Source of the DNA: Mariannaea sp. PMI_226
Lineage: Eukaryota; Ascomycota; Sordariomycetes; Hypocreales; Nectriaceae
Assembly: GCA_024336345.1 (NCBI GenBank)
Contig: JANFOG010000002.1
Coordinates: 4,216,001 to 4,280,000 of the forward strand
Direction of reading: 5' to 3'
DNA: 64,000 nt
This document shows, in pieces, positions 47,028 to 58,763 of this stretch. A program made the position numbers and the translations under genes. Positions within the stretch are counted from its first letter, which is position 1. Every line of letters starts with the position of its first letter. Below the pieces are notes generated by a model that was not told the origin of the DNA, did no database searches, and was given only the letters and a program-made list of their open reading frames with translations.

Positions 47028-48025
47028 TGTTCCCTTGTCTTTCAGCTATGAATCCGTTTCAACAATTTGAGTCAGGGTGGAAAACAAGGGCTGATGTGAA
47101 CATGCCAGATCAATGATAAAGCCGAGAGCATAGGTGCAGGAAGCGAATCAGGTATGTAAAATATTTGGGGTTTAGCTGAGAAGCATTACATTACGAGTGT
47201 GTGTGTGTTTGTATGGTGAGTGAGAAACCCATGGAGGCCCCAGGGCCATGTGTCCTTTTATACAGCACAGGACATGGAGAAAAAGGAAAGAAGCTCTCTC
47301 TTAAGCTCTATATGTGTACCTTTGCAGTGATAAAACGACCCGTACAATTCGTGTATAAAAGTAAGGTCGGGAGTGCAAGGCACGCTGCCTCAAAGTTAAC
47401 TCAGTCATAGGGATGGACAGATTTGATTGGGGGCCTATCACAGCTGATGTGTATCCCGAAGCTAGAATCGCATTGCCGAATGTTTATTATTTATAGAATT
47501 GTTGTTATCATTGTTGATGCTGCTGCTAGATCTCTCGCTACGTCACGTTGGTGGTATGGTGCATCAGTATATGTGCTGCTCCAACGATAGGACTGCAAGA
47601 GGTAACTTCCATATAGTACCATGACCGTTATTTCGCGAGGATATAGAGCACACAAGGGCATTATCTCTTGGATATTCCCCGACTAAAGACAGACCTATGA
47701 CAGCACCAAGGCGCGCTGGCCAACATGGCCAGGAGGACAAGGTTACTTGTAACTTTCAAGAGGGTCCTGTCGCGGCCAATGTTATGCACGCAGGACGTGG
47801 GTTGGTTTTGCCAAACCAAGTTCGTCCTCTAGGTGACGAGGTTGGGCAGATGACGTCGCTGAAAAGTTTCGGCACAGATTGAGCATCCGTTAGAGAGTTT
47901 CATGGTTCGACTTTTTGCTGCCATCTTGCTAGCTGTCTCGAGATACCACAGGGATGAGAGCCGCTAAAGTGATGCAGAGACTATGAGAAATGAGAGAGCA
48001 GTCTCGTCTCTTAAAATGCCCAAGT
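47028..48025. other. intergenic region
   Basis: I see no gene, repeat or RNA in this stretch apart from a short TTATTATTTATAG AT-rich patch near 47484. Confidence 0.55.
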
Positions 48026-49549
48026 TCATTTCGTAAAGGACTGTAATACGTCATCGAGCCTCTTCCTCTTCTGTCGTCGTAACGCCAAAACAGGAGCACT
48101 GCGCTCTGAAACTACTAGGTTGACCTCCGCCTTAGGGATTGGTTCCGGCTTCGGCATGCCAGCTCCATGGACAACCGCGTCCCGTGTAAAAGTGTAGCGT
48201 CGTGTTGAGAAAAGTCCACGGCTCAGGTACGACGGCCTCGTCGATATTCCACCGCGGGCGCTGTGGCCTAAATACAAACAGGCGAGGGGTTTGGACGGCA
48301 GGACAAACGGGCCCGCGACGGCTTGGCAGTCTGGACGAACGCCTCTGGCTGCTAAGTCGCGATCATTGCTGAGCTGGCCCAGCAGGGAATACAACCAGAA
48401 CCCCCACGCTTCGAAGGGAATTCCATGGCATGCACGCGCTTCAAGGCCTGGGGCGTCAAGGTCCCATGAGGGCATCTGGATTTTGGCATTGTCTGTGAGG
48501 TAATCAAGTAAAATCGGCGCCTGGCGATCCGGGACAAACCTAACAGCGCACCGAGAGTCGCTGCAAAGCGATACAAGATCCGAATCTATCCTCCTCGAAA
48601 GTTCGCGAAGTTTATTTGTGCGTGTTTCCTCAAGGGGTGCGAACAGCATCAAGTCACGGAGGAGGGAGTCTTCCGGCCCAGATGGTGAAGCGGCAAGCTC
48701 CCAACCCTCACGCTGAGCAACCTCCTCGGGAGTTTGCCAGTCATCACGGGATGCCCTCACATCGTACAAAGCCAGTGAGGGGAACTTGGACACCCAGTGT
48801 AACGAGTCCTGCGTGGTAGATTCGTCCCCCCAGATGCGCAGGATCCTCAGCAATGGGAAAGGGTCTTCTTTCTCGGTCCAGCCCCGAATCAATCCGTTGC
48901 TTATGGTGGGGAAGACTGCGCGAAGCTCATCTGCAGGTTTAATGAGCTCAAGGATGCCGAGGTTGGGCATGTCGGCAAGACTCAACAGCTCGTGGGTTGT
49001 GAAAGAACAGCCGCCGGTGACGACTAGATGCGTGACGAAATCCACGCAGGGCGATGTCAACGGTTGCGTGTATCGCACAAGTTCATGGCCAGGACGACAG
49101 ATGTGTTGGCGGAAACGATACAGGCCGAGCGTCTTTCTGTCATCCCCTTCATCGAGCAAGGCCTTGGAGAGCAACTTCCAGCCGTGAAAACAGGTGCTCC
49201 TTTACATGTACATTTGTGTTATTATTACGTTATTTCTGCCAATACTCTCGATCTTTTAGGAGAGGATATATACATACCTTGCCTCCAAAAACCGCCAAAC
49301 GCGCCACAACAGGGTATTGGGGAGGTCATCGAGGCTATCCAAGTCGACCTCGCCAATGTTGTCTGCCAGGATATTTATGGCCATGTCCACGAGTGGCCGG
49401 GGTCCCCGCGTGCCACGGGCTTTGAAGGCTGGATATGGCCGTTGACGGCTCCAGTTGATGGATTTCCGATACTCCGAGTTGGAGTTGGAAATAGTGTCAC
49501 GAGGCACAGTCCATTCCTTGAAGACCTGGCCGGATTCTCGATCGAACAT
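48026..49549 (-). CDS. F-box-like hypothetical protein
   Basis: A 481-aa protein with exons complement 49278..49549 and 48026..49199; the 78-nt intron has a GTATGT donor and joins in frame as ..FLEAR then STCFHGWKLL. An in-frame stop lies 11 codons upstream of the ATG at 49549. Residues about 66-105 (VDLDSLDDLPNTLLWRVWRFL, then ARSTCFHGWKLLSKALL) resemble a divergent F-box, which would bind Skp1 in an SCF ubiquitin ligase. The following region has leucine-patterned segments (VTHLVVTGGCSFTTHELLSL, LGILELIKPADEL, LLRILRIWGDES) like a degenerate leucine-rich repeat fold, then a basic tail (RRQKRKRLDDVL). The target is unknown and the F-box call is an inference. Confidence 0.75.
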
Positions 49550-50371
49550 TATGGCGGACTGGCGGTGACAAAGCAGTACTCAGCCGGATACAACGGATGA
49601 CCAGGAGCTCATGGGGCCGAGCAGTACGGGGACGGCGAGTTAAAGGCCATGCATAAATTTCGGTGAGTAGACTCTCTCCGACTATTTTTACCAGAGCGAT
49701 CTCATATCATCAAGCCCATACTGAGCTGTCGAAGTTGGTGGTGGTGTTTTGTAAATGAGTAATGTGACTGGACTGTCTGGGGGGCGAGTCCGCTTACTGT
49801 ACTGAACGCCATAACGACCAAAGGTACCTACAGACGTACACAAGTCAAACAACCACCCACTTCACTGGGGCCTCGGCAAATGCCATCAGACATCATCACT
49901 CACTCAAACTCATCACCAGACTATACATGGACGGGAGGGAACTGCGGGTTGGCTGGTGAGATTATTCGTCTTAATTTCATTCAAAGTACATTAAAACACG
50001 TTATCGCGCGCATATATATATATATACATGTACCAATCGCATTCCCAAAGAATGGCGACGAAATAAAACGCCATACTGTCTAAGATATAATTCATAAAAA
50101 TTGCAATGGAACCTAGCGATGCCATGCTTCCCCTTCCGATGTGATGCCATTACGTGCATCCGCCTCTGTGGACCGTGTCTTTTTTTCTAAATGGTGTAGG
50201 TGACGGATCCTTCTCTTCTTCGGCCTGCTTTGAACTTCGATTTCGCTCTCGTGGTATCTGTAGGTTTGTTGTCAATTCTCCTCCTCATCCTCATCCTCCT
50301 CTTCTTCTTTCTTATTTATCTTTTTTTCCTCTTTCTTTCTTATACATTGAATCTCATCGTCATCAAATCGT
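49550..50371. other. intergenic region
   Basis: It contains the F-box-like gene promoter, an AT dinucleotide run near 50012-50025, and CT-rich 3' sequence of the CoA transferase. There is a GGTACCTAC at 49824. No gene is recognised. Confidence 0.55.
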
Positions 50372-52119
50372 TCATAGCATAGGCTTGAGATCGTCAGCCA
50401 CAGTGAAGGGAGCCTCAGTCTTGGCCTTGATCTCCTCAACGGTAACGCCATTGGCAATTTCAACAAGCTTCAGACCGTGCGCGAAATCGACATCGAAGAC
50501 ACCCTGTATTCACAAGAGTTAGTTACCATGAAAGATGCAGTAACTACCATCATGGATAGATGGGGACAGCAATGTGCAAACTTACAAGTTCAGTAATAAT
50601 ACGCGACACGCAAGCACGGCCAGTCAAGGGGAAAGCACATTGCTTGACAATCTTAGGGTTGCCCTTCTTGTCGGTGTGTTCCATGGTCACAACGACCTTA
50701 GTCTTGCTAGGGTTGCTGACCAAGTCCATAGCACCACCGAAGCCCTTGACCTTACCGGGAAGCATCCAGTTGGCCAAATCTCCAGTCGCGCTGACCTGCA
50801 TGGCTCCGAGGATCGTTAGGTCAATGCGACCGCTGCGAATCATTCCAAAACTCTCCTCGCTGCCGAAAACAGCGGCGCCAGGGTTCAAAGTGACGGTCTC
50901 CTTGCCGGCGTTGATCAGGTCAGCGTCCTCCAGGCCCTTCTTGGGGTAGGGGCCGAGACCCAAGATACCATTCTCCGACTGGAGCTGGACCTCAACCTCG
51001 GGGCCGACAAAGCCAGGAGCCAGCATGGGCATGCCGATACCTAGGTTGGCATACATTCCATTCTTGAACTCCTTGGCCGCACGGCGCACGATTAGCTCGC
51101 GCTTCGCAGCAGTGTCGCCGGAGCCCAGAGCCTTGGTGGCCTCGGGGTCGTTCTCGTCCTTGGCCCAGGTGTACTTCTCAATGTTCTTCTCGGCAGTGGC
51201 CTGGATAACACGCTTGACGTAGATGCCGGGTAGGTGGACAGCCTCAGGGGGGATCTCACCAGGCTCGACAATGTGTTCAGCCTCGACAATGGTCATCTTG
51301 GCGTTACGACCCATAGCGCCGTTGAAGTTGTTCGCAGACAGGCGGAACTGGCAGTTGCCAAGCTTGTCGGCCTTGTAGGCCTTCACAAAAGCATAGTCAC
51401 CGGCGATGCTGTGCTCGAGGAGGTACGACTTTCCGTTGAACACCTTGACATCCTTGGGGTAAGAGTACTCGGCGGCAGAACCATCAGGGTTGTTTCGGAG
51501 AGGCAGGTCGCCGGTTTGAACGACAGTACCGTAGGCAGCGGGCGTGTAAAATGCAGGAATACCCTTGCCACCGGCGGCGCATCGCTCGGCAAGGGTGCCC
51601 TGGGGAGTGAGCTCGAGCTCGACCTCGCCAGTGAGATACATCTTTTCAAACGTCTTGTTCTCACCAATGTAGGAAGCAATCATCTTCTTGATCTGCTTAG
51701 TCTTGAGAAGCTTTCCGAGACCGGAGCTGTCGGTACCGGCGTTGTTGGAGACGGCGGTGATACCAGTGAGCTCAGGCCTCTGGACAATTTCGTCGATGAG
51801 GGTGTCGGGGACACCACAGAGACCGAAGCCGCCGCAAAGAAGGGTGCTGTTGGGCTTCATGTCCTTGATGGCCTCGGCGGCAGAGGGAAAGACCTTGTTA
51901 ATTTCGGCGCGACGAGCTGTAGCCGAGAAGGATCGGGCCAAGACGGCGCTGGGCTGCAAGGGTCAGCGTTAGCAGTTTGCTACAAGTGACCAGTCCACAG
52001 CATTCATGGAATGCAGGCATTTTATGAATGCAAATGAGAAGAAGAAGACGTACATTCATGTTAGTGCCATGGCGGGCAAAGGCACCGAGGGTTCGTATCC
52101 GGAGAGCGGTGGAGGGCAT
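50372..52119 (-). CDS. succinyl-CoA:3-ketoacid CoA transferase, mitochondrial
   Basis: A 521-aa enzyme (SCOT/OXCT type, EC 2.8.3.5) that moves CoA from succinyl-CoA to acetoacetate in the mitochondrial matrix, allowing ketoacid use. Exons are complement 52054..52119, 50586..51953 and 50372..50503, all phase 0. The first exon and start of the second give an Arg/Ala/Ser-rich presequence ([18 protein letters not shown], then [13 protein letters not shown]). The A half carries the CoA-binding loop ([17 protein letters not shown]); the B half carries the catalytic Glu in [11 protein letters not shown] (about residue 349) and [14 protein letters not shown] short last exon completes the fold ([19 protein letters not shown]). 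Length equals that of animal SCOT. The fusion of A and B halves is normal for eukaryotes. Confidence 0.95.
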
Positions 52120-52910
52120 CTTGTGTGAGTGACGAGGGGTGGGTGTGTGAGGGGGAGGGGGAGAAGGGCGAAGGGAGATGAGAGATGAATAAGTTGAGAG
52201 CGACAGAGGTGCTCTAGAGTCGTGGTTGTCGCAGGACAAGATAGATATACAGTGGCTATGGAATGAAGCAATTGGTCAACCAACCGACGAAAACGACTCA
52301 AGGCCAAGGCTGGAGAGGGACAGGGACGAAGATCGGAGGCTCAAGCTCAAGAAGCAATCATGATGGGAGGGACGGATCATGGGCACGTCGCGGGGGTTTT
52401 ATTTCCCTGCCAGGAACAGACCCCCGTCAGACCCCGTGTAGGATCCGTCACTGGCCGCGCCCCGTTCCTCGTCTTCCTCGGGGTGTGTTCGGTGGCGGAC
52501 CGGGCTTGAAATGGGGGCGTGTGCAGCTTATTCCGTATTCCGCACGCCTCGGAAGAGAGATTCGGCATTTGGTCGGTACACCACCTCGGACTTCAAGCGC
52601 CAACGTCCTTTTACACTATTTTCCTATTTTGCTTAATTACAGTACAGTGCATTGCAGTGAGACAGAGATGATGGCTGTCAAGAAGGCACCCAAGAGGTAG
52701 GTTGCATCTCGTCAGGTTGAGTTCTTCTCGTTACTCGTGTGCTCATCTTACCATGATATATTTTCTTTTCTCAAGGATTCTCTTCTGCCACATTGATTCC
52801 TCGTTCACCTCTCCGTTGCTAGCAACTTCCGGCCCATGTAATTGACCTAGTGTTTTTATCCTTCTTCCGTCCCGCATCACCACCACAAAATATACCCCAT
52901 GGCCACCCCC

Positions 52911-52943
52911 TCCTCCTCCTCCTCCTCCTCCTCCTCCTCCTCC
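52911..52943. repeat. (TCC)11 microsatellite
   Basis: Eleven TCC units continue into CTCC/CCCC pyrimidine sequence. Confidence 0.9.
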
Positions 52944-53408
52944 CTCCTCTCCCCCCCCACTAGCCATCAATGTGCGTGCATTATCCGCCCCGTTTCCCCG
53001 CGCTGGCCAATGCCAGCCTCCTTCACCTTGTTACTCAGCCATTAGTTTCCCAAACAAATGCTGTAACCCATCATGTGCTCTGTACTGTACGGCACAGTAC
53101 ACTAATAACCAAACTGTTCAACTTATTATCCGGCTGCCGGCTTCCGACCATGGCGGAAAGTGGCGGAGAACCCTTCCCGGAGAACCCTTCCATTCACGCT
53201 TCAGGCTCAAACCCTTGCTTGGCCTTGTTATTTAAATGGTAGCGTCCAGGTCCAGTGAGAGGAGTGTCTCAATTCCTCCTCCGGCTCTAGGTTCATCAGA
53301 TATGAATCACTCTCTTCCGTTTTATTAACGCCCGGGGGTTGTCGTGCCTCTACTGTAGTACATAGTATGTAGTACCTCGTGAGTGGCTGCTCGGTAAGCA
53401 AAGTGACG

Positions 53409-53410
<2 letters not shown>

Positions 53411-53438
<28 letters not shown>
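53411..53438. repeat. (CTGG)7 microsatellite
   Basis: Seven uninterrupted CTGG units. Confidence 0.9.
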
Positions 53439-53439
<1 letters not shown>

Positions 53440-54919
53440 ATCTGGCGGATAAGTGGTATTCCGGCTTTACCCTCCCAACCAATGCCTGGTTTTCATATGT
53501 GTAATTCAGAAATACGTAAACAGACGAAAGACTATGATCCCTAGTCTCGATTCTTGGTTAAGTTATCCAAAGCGGAAGTTATTTCTGAATGGCTATCGGT
53601 AATATTTCATAAAAAGATATGATGTCGATGTTAGAGAAAATGATATGAATGAGTTCCCAAGTTGTACCGAAGCCAGGTACTTATTTTTGACTGCTGCTCC
53701 TGTGCTGCCAATTCTGCAGTATAATTACAGTGTAATCCCCCCCAAAACTACAGTAATAAACATCTACCACTGCAACAACACAATACGGGTTTCTAATCAA
53801 AGAAAAATAATCATGCCAATAAGTTGACACAATTCTCTATTCGCCATAGAGACGTGCAGGACGTGCATCCTGAAATGATAAACGCCCATTTTTCGTAGCG
53901 GATGTAATCGTTTCCATCAATCTCAAGTGTCGGATATTTCTTTACCCCCTAGCGGGCTCGAAGCTGCACGCCAAAGTTCCGGACACGGAATGCATCGAGT
54001 GCAGACAGGACGGATTATAGCCCCATAGTCCGGAAAAACGCCCAGATTGCCACTGCGCATTCTCGGATCCTAATACGTATAGAGTTCCTTACTCTTCCCG
54101 GTTTTATCCTCAATCTGATCTCTGTTCTTCTCTCCGAGGTCGGGGGATCTGAAAATGGAAATGGGCTGTCGATTCTCCCCGTAGCATTAATTCACTACAT
54201 CCACGCGCAGCACTTGCCGGAGGATTCAATGCTTATTGGGGAAAATGCACAAGTGGTTCTTTTCATCGCTAAGATGCTGGTCAGTGGTCAAGATACTTGT
54301 AGCATCCTAGACTCGATATTCAATCGATACTGGTTTTTTTTCTCTTCTTTTTTTCCATCGCCCGCTTTGCAAAGTTTAGTCGTCTTAGCTGAGTTTCAAA
54401 TACCATTTCCCAAGCTTCCATTCAAAGCCATTTACATTGTGCCAATATGTCAGACAATCAAATTCCTGCTGTGTTCTAGAAGAACCAGACAGTGGAGCTA
54501 GCAAGTTAGTTACCTCCTTCCTCACTATGATTGAAGAATCGCGTGTGAAAATATCGTGGCACCATTTCGCTTGACCAATTATACCATACTGGAACATCAA
54601 CTCCAATCTTTACTCCTCTGGTGGGACATTTACAAAGTAGGAGTCTAATGTGCAGCTCTATCCGAATAAGAACATCATGTTTGGCCATCAAAAGTGAAGC
54701 GGCTCTAGTGGTCCTCTGATGTCAATGCTACAGCAGGTAAATCTGTACGTACCTTTTTTCTTCCCGTCCGATAAGCCAAGCCTTTTCTTATCGCCCCGCA
54801 GTATTCCCTGAGGCTCATAAAAAAATTACAATACACCAGAAAAGTAACAGCAGCTCAATCACCAGAAAAGAGTCCCTAGACGAGAATCACCACCGAACAG
54901 CCAGAACATCTCCTTGGTT

Positions 54920-57900
54920 ATGGAGTCAAGCTCAAAACGGCGGAAGCTTGGCCACACAAGCTCTGGCCTGCGGCACGATGCCCTCATCGACTTTGAGGCG
55001 CGCCGAACCGCGCGAGTCTCAACCGCCAGCACCTTCGTCCTCCAGACCGATGAACTCCTCAGGGAGGCCAAGATTGACTATGGCAAGAAGTTGAACGGCG
55101 TCCATGGGCATCTGCATCGCCTCAAGGAGACGATTGACTCAGCTGCGTCTCATGAGTCTGAGCCTGTGAGTCTCTTATTTGCGACAAAGCTCACACATTG
55201 CCGTGCGCCATACTAATGTTCATTCCCAGATTGCCGAAGCTACAAGAAAGTTTGAGCAGAAGCACCGCATCATAATTCCCTATCCCGAACCGAAGCCAGC
55301 CAAAGATTCGCTCTACAAGCTTTCGTTTGCGAAGCCCGCTTCATACAACGTCGTAGGAAGCTATGTCGCAAAGTCCATGATCAAAACTCAGGTCGAATTC
55401 GGTGTCGACATGGTCGTGCAGATGCCAAAGTCGATGTTTCAAGACAAGGATTACACCAGCATGCGATACTTCTATCGGCGTGCGTACTACATCGCCTACA
55501 TTGCTGCCCATGTGAAGGCTGAGCTGGGATCCGACATGAACCTGAATTTCGAGTATTTGAACGAGAACCCCCTCCTTCCAGTGCTCGTCCTCCGTCCCAA
55601 ACCCGACAACGAAGACCACAAGGCAGAGAAGGCTAGCAAAGGGAAGGCCAACAAGAAGAAGGCCTCAAATTCTCCCTATCTGATTCGTGTGATTCCATGC
55701 GCGCCCGAGGGGCTCTTCCCCAAAAACAAGCTGCTCCCAACTGCAAACAACATGCGCTCTGGTGATGTTGACGAGAAGAAGGCGACTCAGTCTGGCACTC
55801 CCTTCTACAACTCTACCCTTAAGGCCGAGGAAACATTCATCTCTTACTTGCGCATTCTCACACATGCCAAGAACGAGTGTCCAGCCTTCACTGATGCTTG
55901 CGTTCTGGGCAAGATCTGGCTCCAGCAAAGAGGCTTCGGCAGTTCCATCTCCCATGGTGGTTTCGGCCATTTTGAATGGGCCGCCATGATTGCGCTGCTG
56001 TTGCAAATGGGCGGCCGCAACGGTCAGGCTGCCCTGTCAACCTCCCTTAGCAGTACTGAGCTCTTCAAGGCTGCTATCCAGTTTCTCTCGACCACCGACT
56101 TCAACAAGAAACCCTTCGTCTTTGCCTCCACCAAAATCAGCGTTGACACCGTTCGAGAATCTGGCCCCGTCATGTTCGACCCAGTTCGCGAGCTCAATCT
56201 CTTGTCAAAGGCAAGCCCCTGGTCAGCAAGTTTGCTGCAGATGCACGCAAAGTCGACTGCTGATCTTCTGGCTGATGAAGCTGCCGAGAAATTCGACGCG
56301 ACCTTTATCATCAAGGTGCATGCACCTATGCAGTTGTTCGATACCATGCTTGAGATTAAGACGCCTGATCTTGCCAAACCATCTTCATCGCCGGACCGCC
56401 GAGGACCAGGCTGGGACTTCAGTTTTGAAGCTCACAAGATTCTAAAGAAGGCATACGGAAACAGAGCACAGCTTGTGCACTTTCAGCAGCCCCCAAAGAC
56501 AGGTTGGGCTTTGAATTCCCCTCATCCTGGCGATGCTGACAGGGTCACGTTCGGCGTCATATTTGAGGCCGCGAACATGTCTCGTCAATTGGAGCATGGG
56601 CCTCCAGCAGAGGAGCAGAAGGAAGCCGCTCGGTTCCGTCAGTTCTGGGGCGAGAAGGCTGAGCTCCGTCGATTCAAGGACGGTAGCATCCTCGAGTGTA
56701 TCGAGTGGTCAAGCAAGATGCCTCTTGATATCTGCAGAGAGATTGCTGCCCACGCACTCAAGCGTCACCTCAAGATCGTCAAGGATGAGTTGACAATCTT
56801 CGGATCGGATCTATCTTCAGTCATCAACCTATCTCATCTGGATAAGGACGCATTTGACGGGGCACGACGAGCCTTCCAGACTCTAGAGCACGACATTCGG
56901 AACTTGGAAGAGCTACCATTGCAGATCAGACAGCTCTCGCCGGTTTCGGCGGGTGCTCGATATTCTTCTATTGAGCCTCCCCTTGTGGGTTTCCACAAGG
57001 GCGTTCTCGAGCCTATAGATGTCAATCTCTACTTTGAGGCCTCAAGCAAGTGGCCTGAGAATCTCGTGGCCATCCAGGAAGCCAAGATCGAGTTCCTACT
57101 CGATTTCGATAAGCGGCTTTCGGCCGCTCATGATAACATTACCACCTACTTGGGCCGGGAGAATAGGGACATTGGTATCGAGAACCTAGCGTATCTCGAT
57201 ATCGTTTACGACAATGGCGCCGCGTTCCGTCTTAGAATTCACTGTGATCTTGAGCAGACGCTGCTAGAGAGACAGATCAAGAACAAGACGCTAGATCACC
57301 ACATCCGCGAAGATTCGGAGGCCGCACTGGCCCGTTTCAACTGGCTTTTCACTACTCTTCCCATCCACACGCAAACCATTGCCACTTTCTGCACGCGGCT
57401 TCACCCCTTGTCCCAGACCATCCGTCTTGTTAAACACTGGTTCAACTGCCACAAGCTCTCGGGACACATCCGTGAGGAACTCATCGAGCTGTTCGTCCTG
57501 CACGTCTTCCTGCAACCCTACCCCTGGAAGACACCCTCTAGCGTCGCTGCCGGTTTCTTCCACACCCTCTCCTTTCTCTCTCGCTGGGACTGGCGCGACG
57601 AGCCTCTTATTATCGATTCAGCGGAGTCTCTGACGGGCGATGATCGTGCCGCTGTTCGGAGGGAGCTCGATTTGTGGCGCAAACGGGATCCCAACATGAA
57701 CCATACGGCCATGTTCGTCGCCACATCCAACGACCCCTCGGGCCTAGCCTACACTCACTCCGGCCCCTCCAAGCTCATTGCATCACGAATGACGCGGCTC
57801 GCCAAGGCCGCCTGCAAGCTCATCAAGGATGCCGACGCCTATCTTGACGCCCAAATCCTATTCGAAACCTCCCTCGCCGACTACGACGTCCTCTTCCACC

Positions 57901-58331
57901 TCTCCCCCAAGGCCATCCGAGCCATCCTCCGTGACGCCGCCATCGACCCTTCTGCTCGTCGCATTTCCCACTTCAAGAACCTCGATGACCGAACGGGGCG
58001 TGCGCCCCTACCCATCCGAGCTCACCCCGTTGACGTCTTCGTTCAGGAGCTGCAGCGCGTCTACGAGGACTCACTCGTCTTCTTCCGCGGGGCCAGCAGT
58101 GAGGACCACGATGACGGCGTGATTGGGGCCATTTGGAACCCGAAGCTCCAGTCGAGGCAAAAGTTCCGCGCTGGCTTGCCGTACAACTTCCGCAGGGTAG
58201 AAAATGATAGTGATAGCGATAACAAAGCAGAGGAAGAGGTCGATGTGGTCGAGGTGAACCGGCAGGCTGTCTTGCTAGAGATTGCCAGGATCGGCGGTGA
58301 TATGATCAAGAAAATTGAAGAAGTGGAATAA
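54920..58331 (+). CDS. UTP22: SSU processome protein Utp22 (Nrap)
   Basis: An 1115-aa nucleolar protein of the U3 snoRNP/SSU processome; with Rrp7 it forms the UTP-C module needed for 18S rRNA production. Exons are 54920..55165 and 55230..58331, with a 64-nt phase-0 intron. The Nrap family consists of tandem degenerate nucleotidyltransferase and poly(A) polymerase-like domains; blocks seen include VDMVVQMPKSMFQDKDYTSMRY with YFYRRAYYIAYIAAH, CVLGKIWLQQRGFGSSISHGG, KDGSILECIEWSS, RLVKHWFNCHKLSGHI, and VELFVLHVFLQPYPW-type sequence near the C-terminal half. Like other members it appears catalytically dead. The ATG at 54920 gives MESSSKRRKLGH, a normal nuclear-type N-terminus. The acidic end is intact. 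Confidence 0.94.
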
Positions 58332-58763
58332 AAGATGACAATTCATCAAGTGAACGGGACACAAAAACCTCTGGGTTGGATGTCGAAAAGCACATATAAT
58401 AATACCCCCCTTAAAAGCACGCAAAGGAAAGACAACCCGGGGGAGGGAAAGAGAAAGAAAAGGGGCTTTAGATAAAATAAGGAGCGAATGGGGGAGGAGG
58501 GGCAGCCCATTAAAAAGCATGAGGCCTGTCTGATCAACAAATACAAGCACATATTCTTTGTCTTGACTTTATTCAACCTATTTCGTATATCCTTACTTTA
58601 AAATAAAACGCCGTGCCATGGTATAAAGACATTATGTACAGGATTCTCTCTCCCTTTCCTTTCAAGTCGTTTGACGGCGCCCCTTTACAATTTCCGTGTT
58701 ATTTGTGGTTGAATCCAAAATTACTATTTTTCCTCCTTTCTATTCATTCTTCATTGGCTACAT
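58332..58763. other. convergent intergenic region, 3' UTRs
   Basis: This 432-nt stretch lies between the ends of Utp22 and Pom152. I see no other feature. Confidence 0.65.

Larger units (their letters stand above)
52120..54919. other. 2.8-kb divergent intergenic region
   Basis: This lies between the starts of the CoA transferase (-) and Utp22 (+). It holds (TCC)11 at 52911-52943 and (CTGG)7 at 53411-53438. A tiny frame starting MMAVKKAPKR at 52668 ends in a stop that overlaps a good GTAGGT donor. I call no gene. Confidence 0.5.

Noticed and set aside
49054..49600. Plus-strand frames over the F-box-like gene
   Set aside because: They start at or are antisense to the well-spliced minus-strand gene and lack any family motif.
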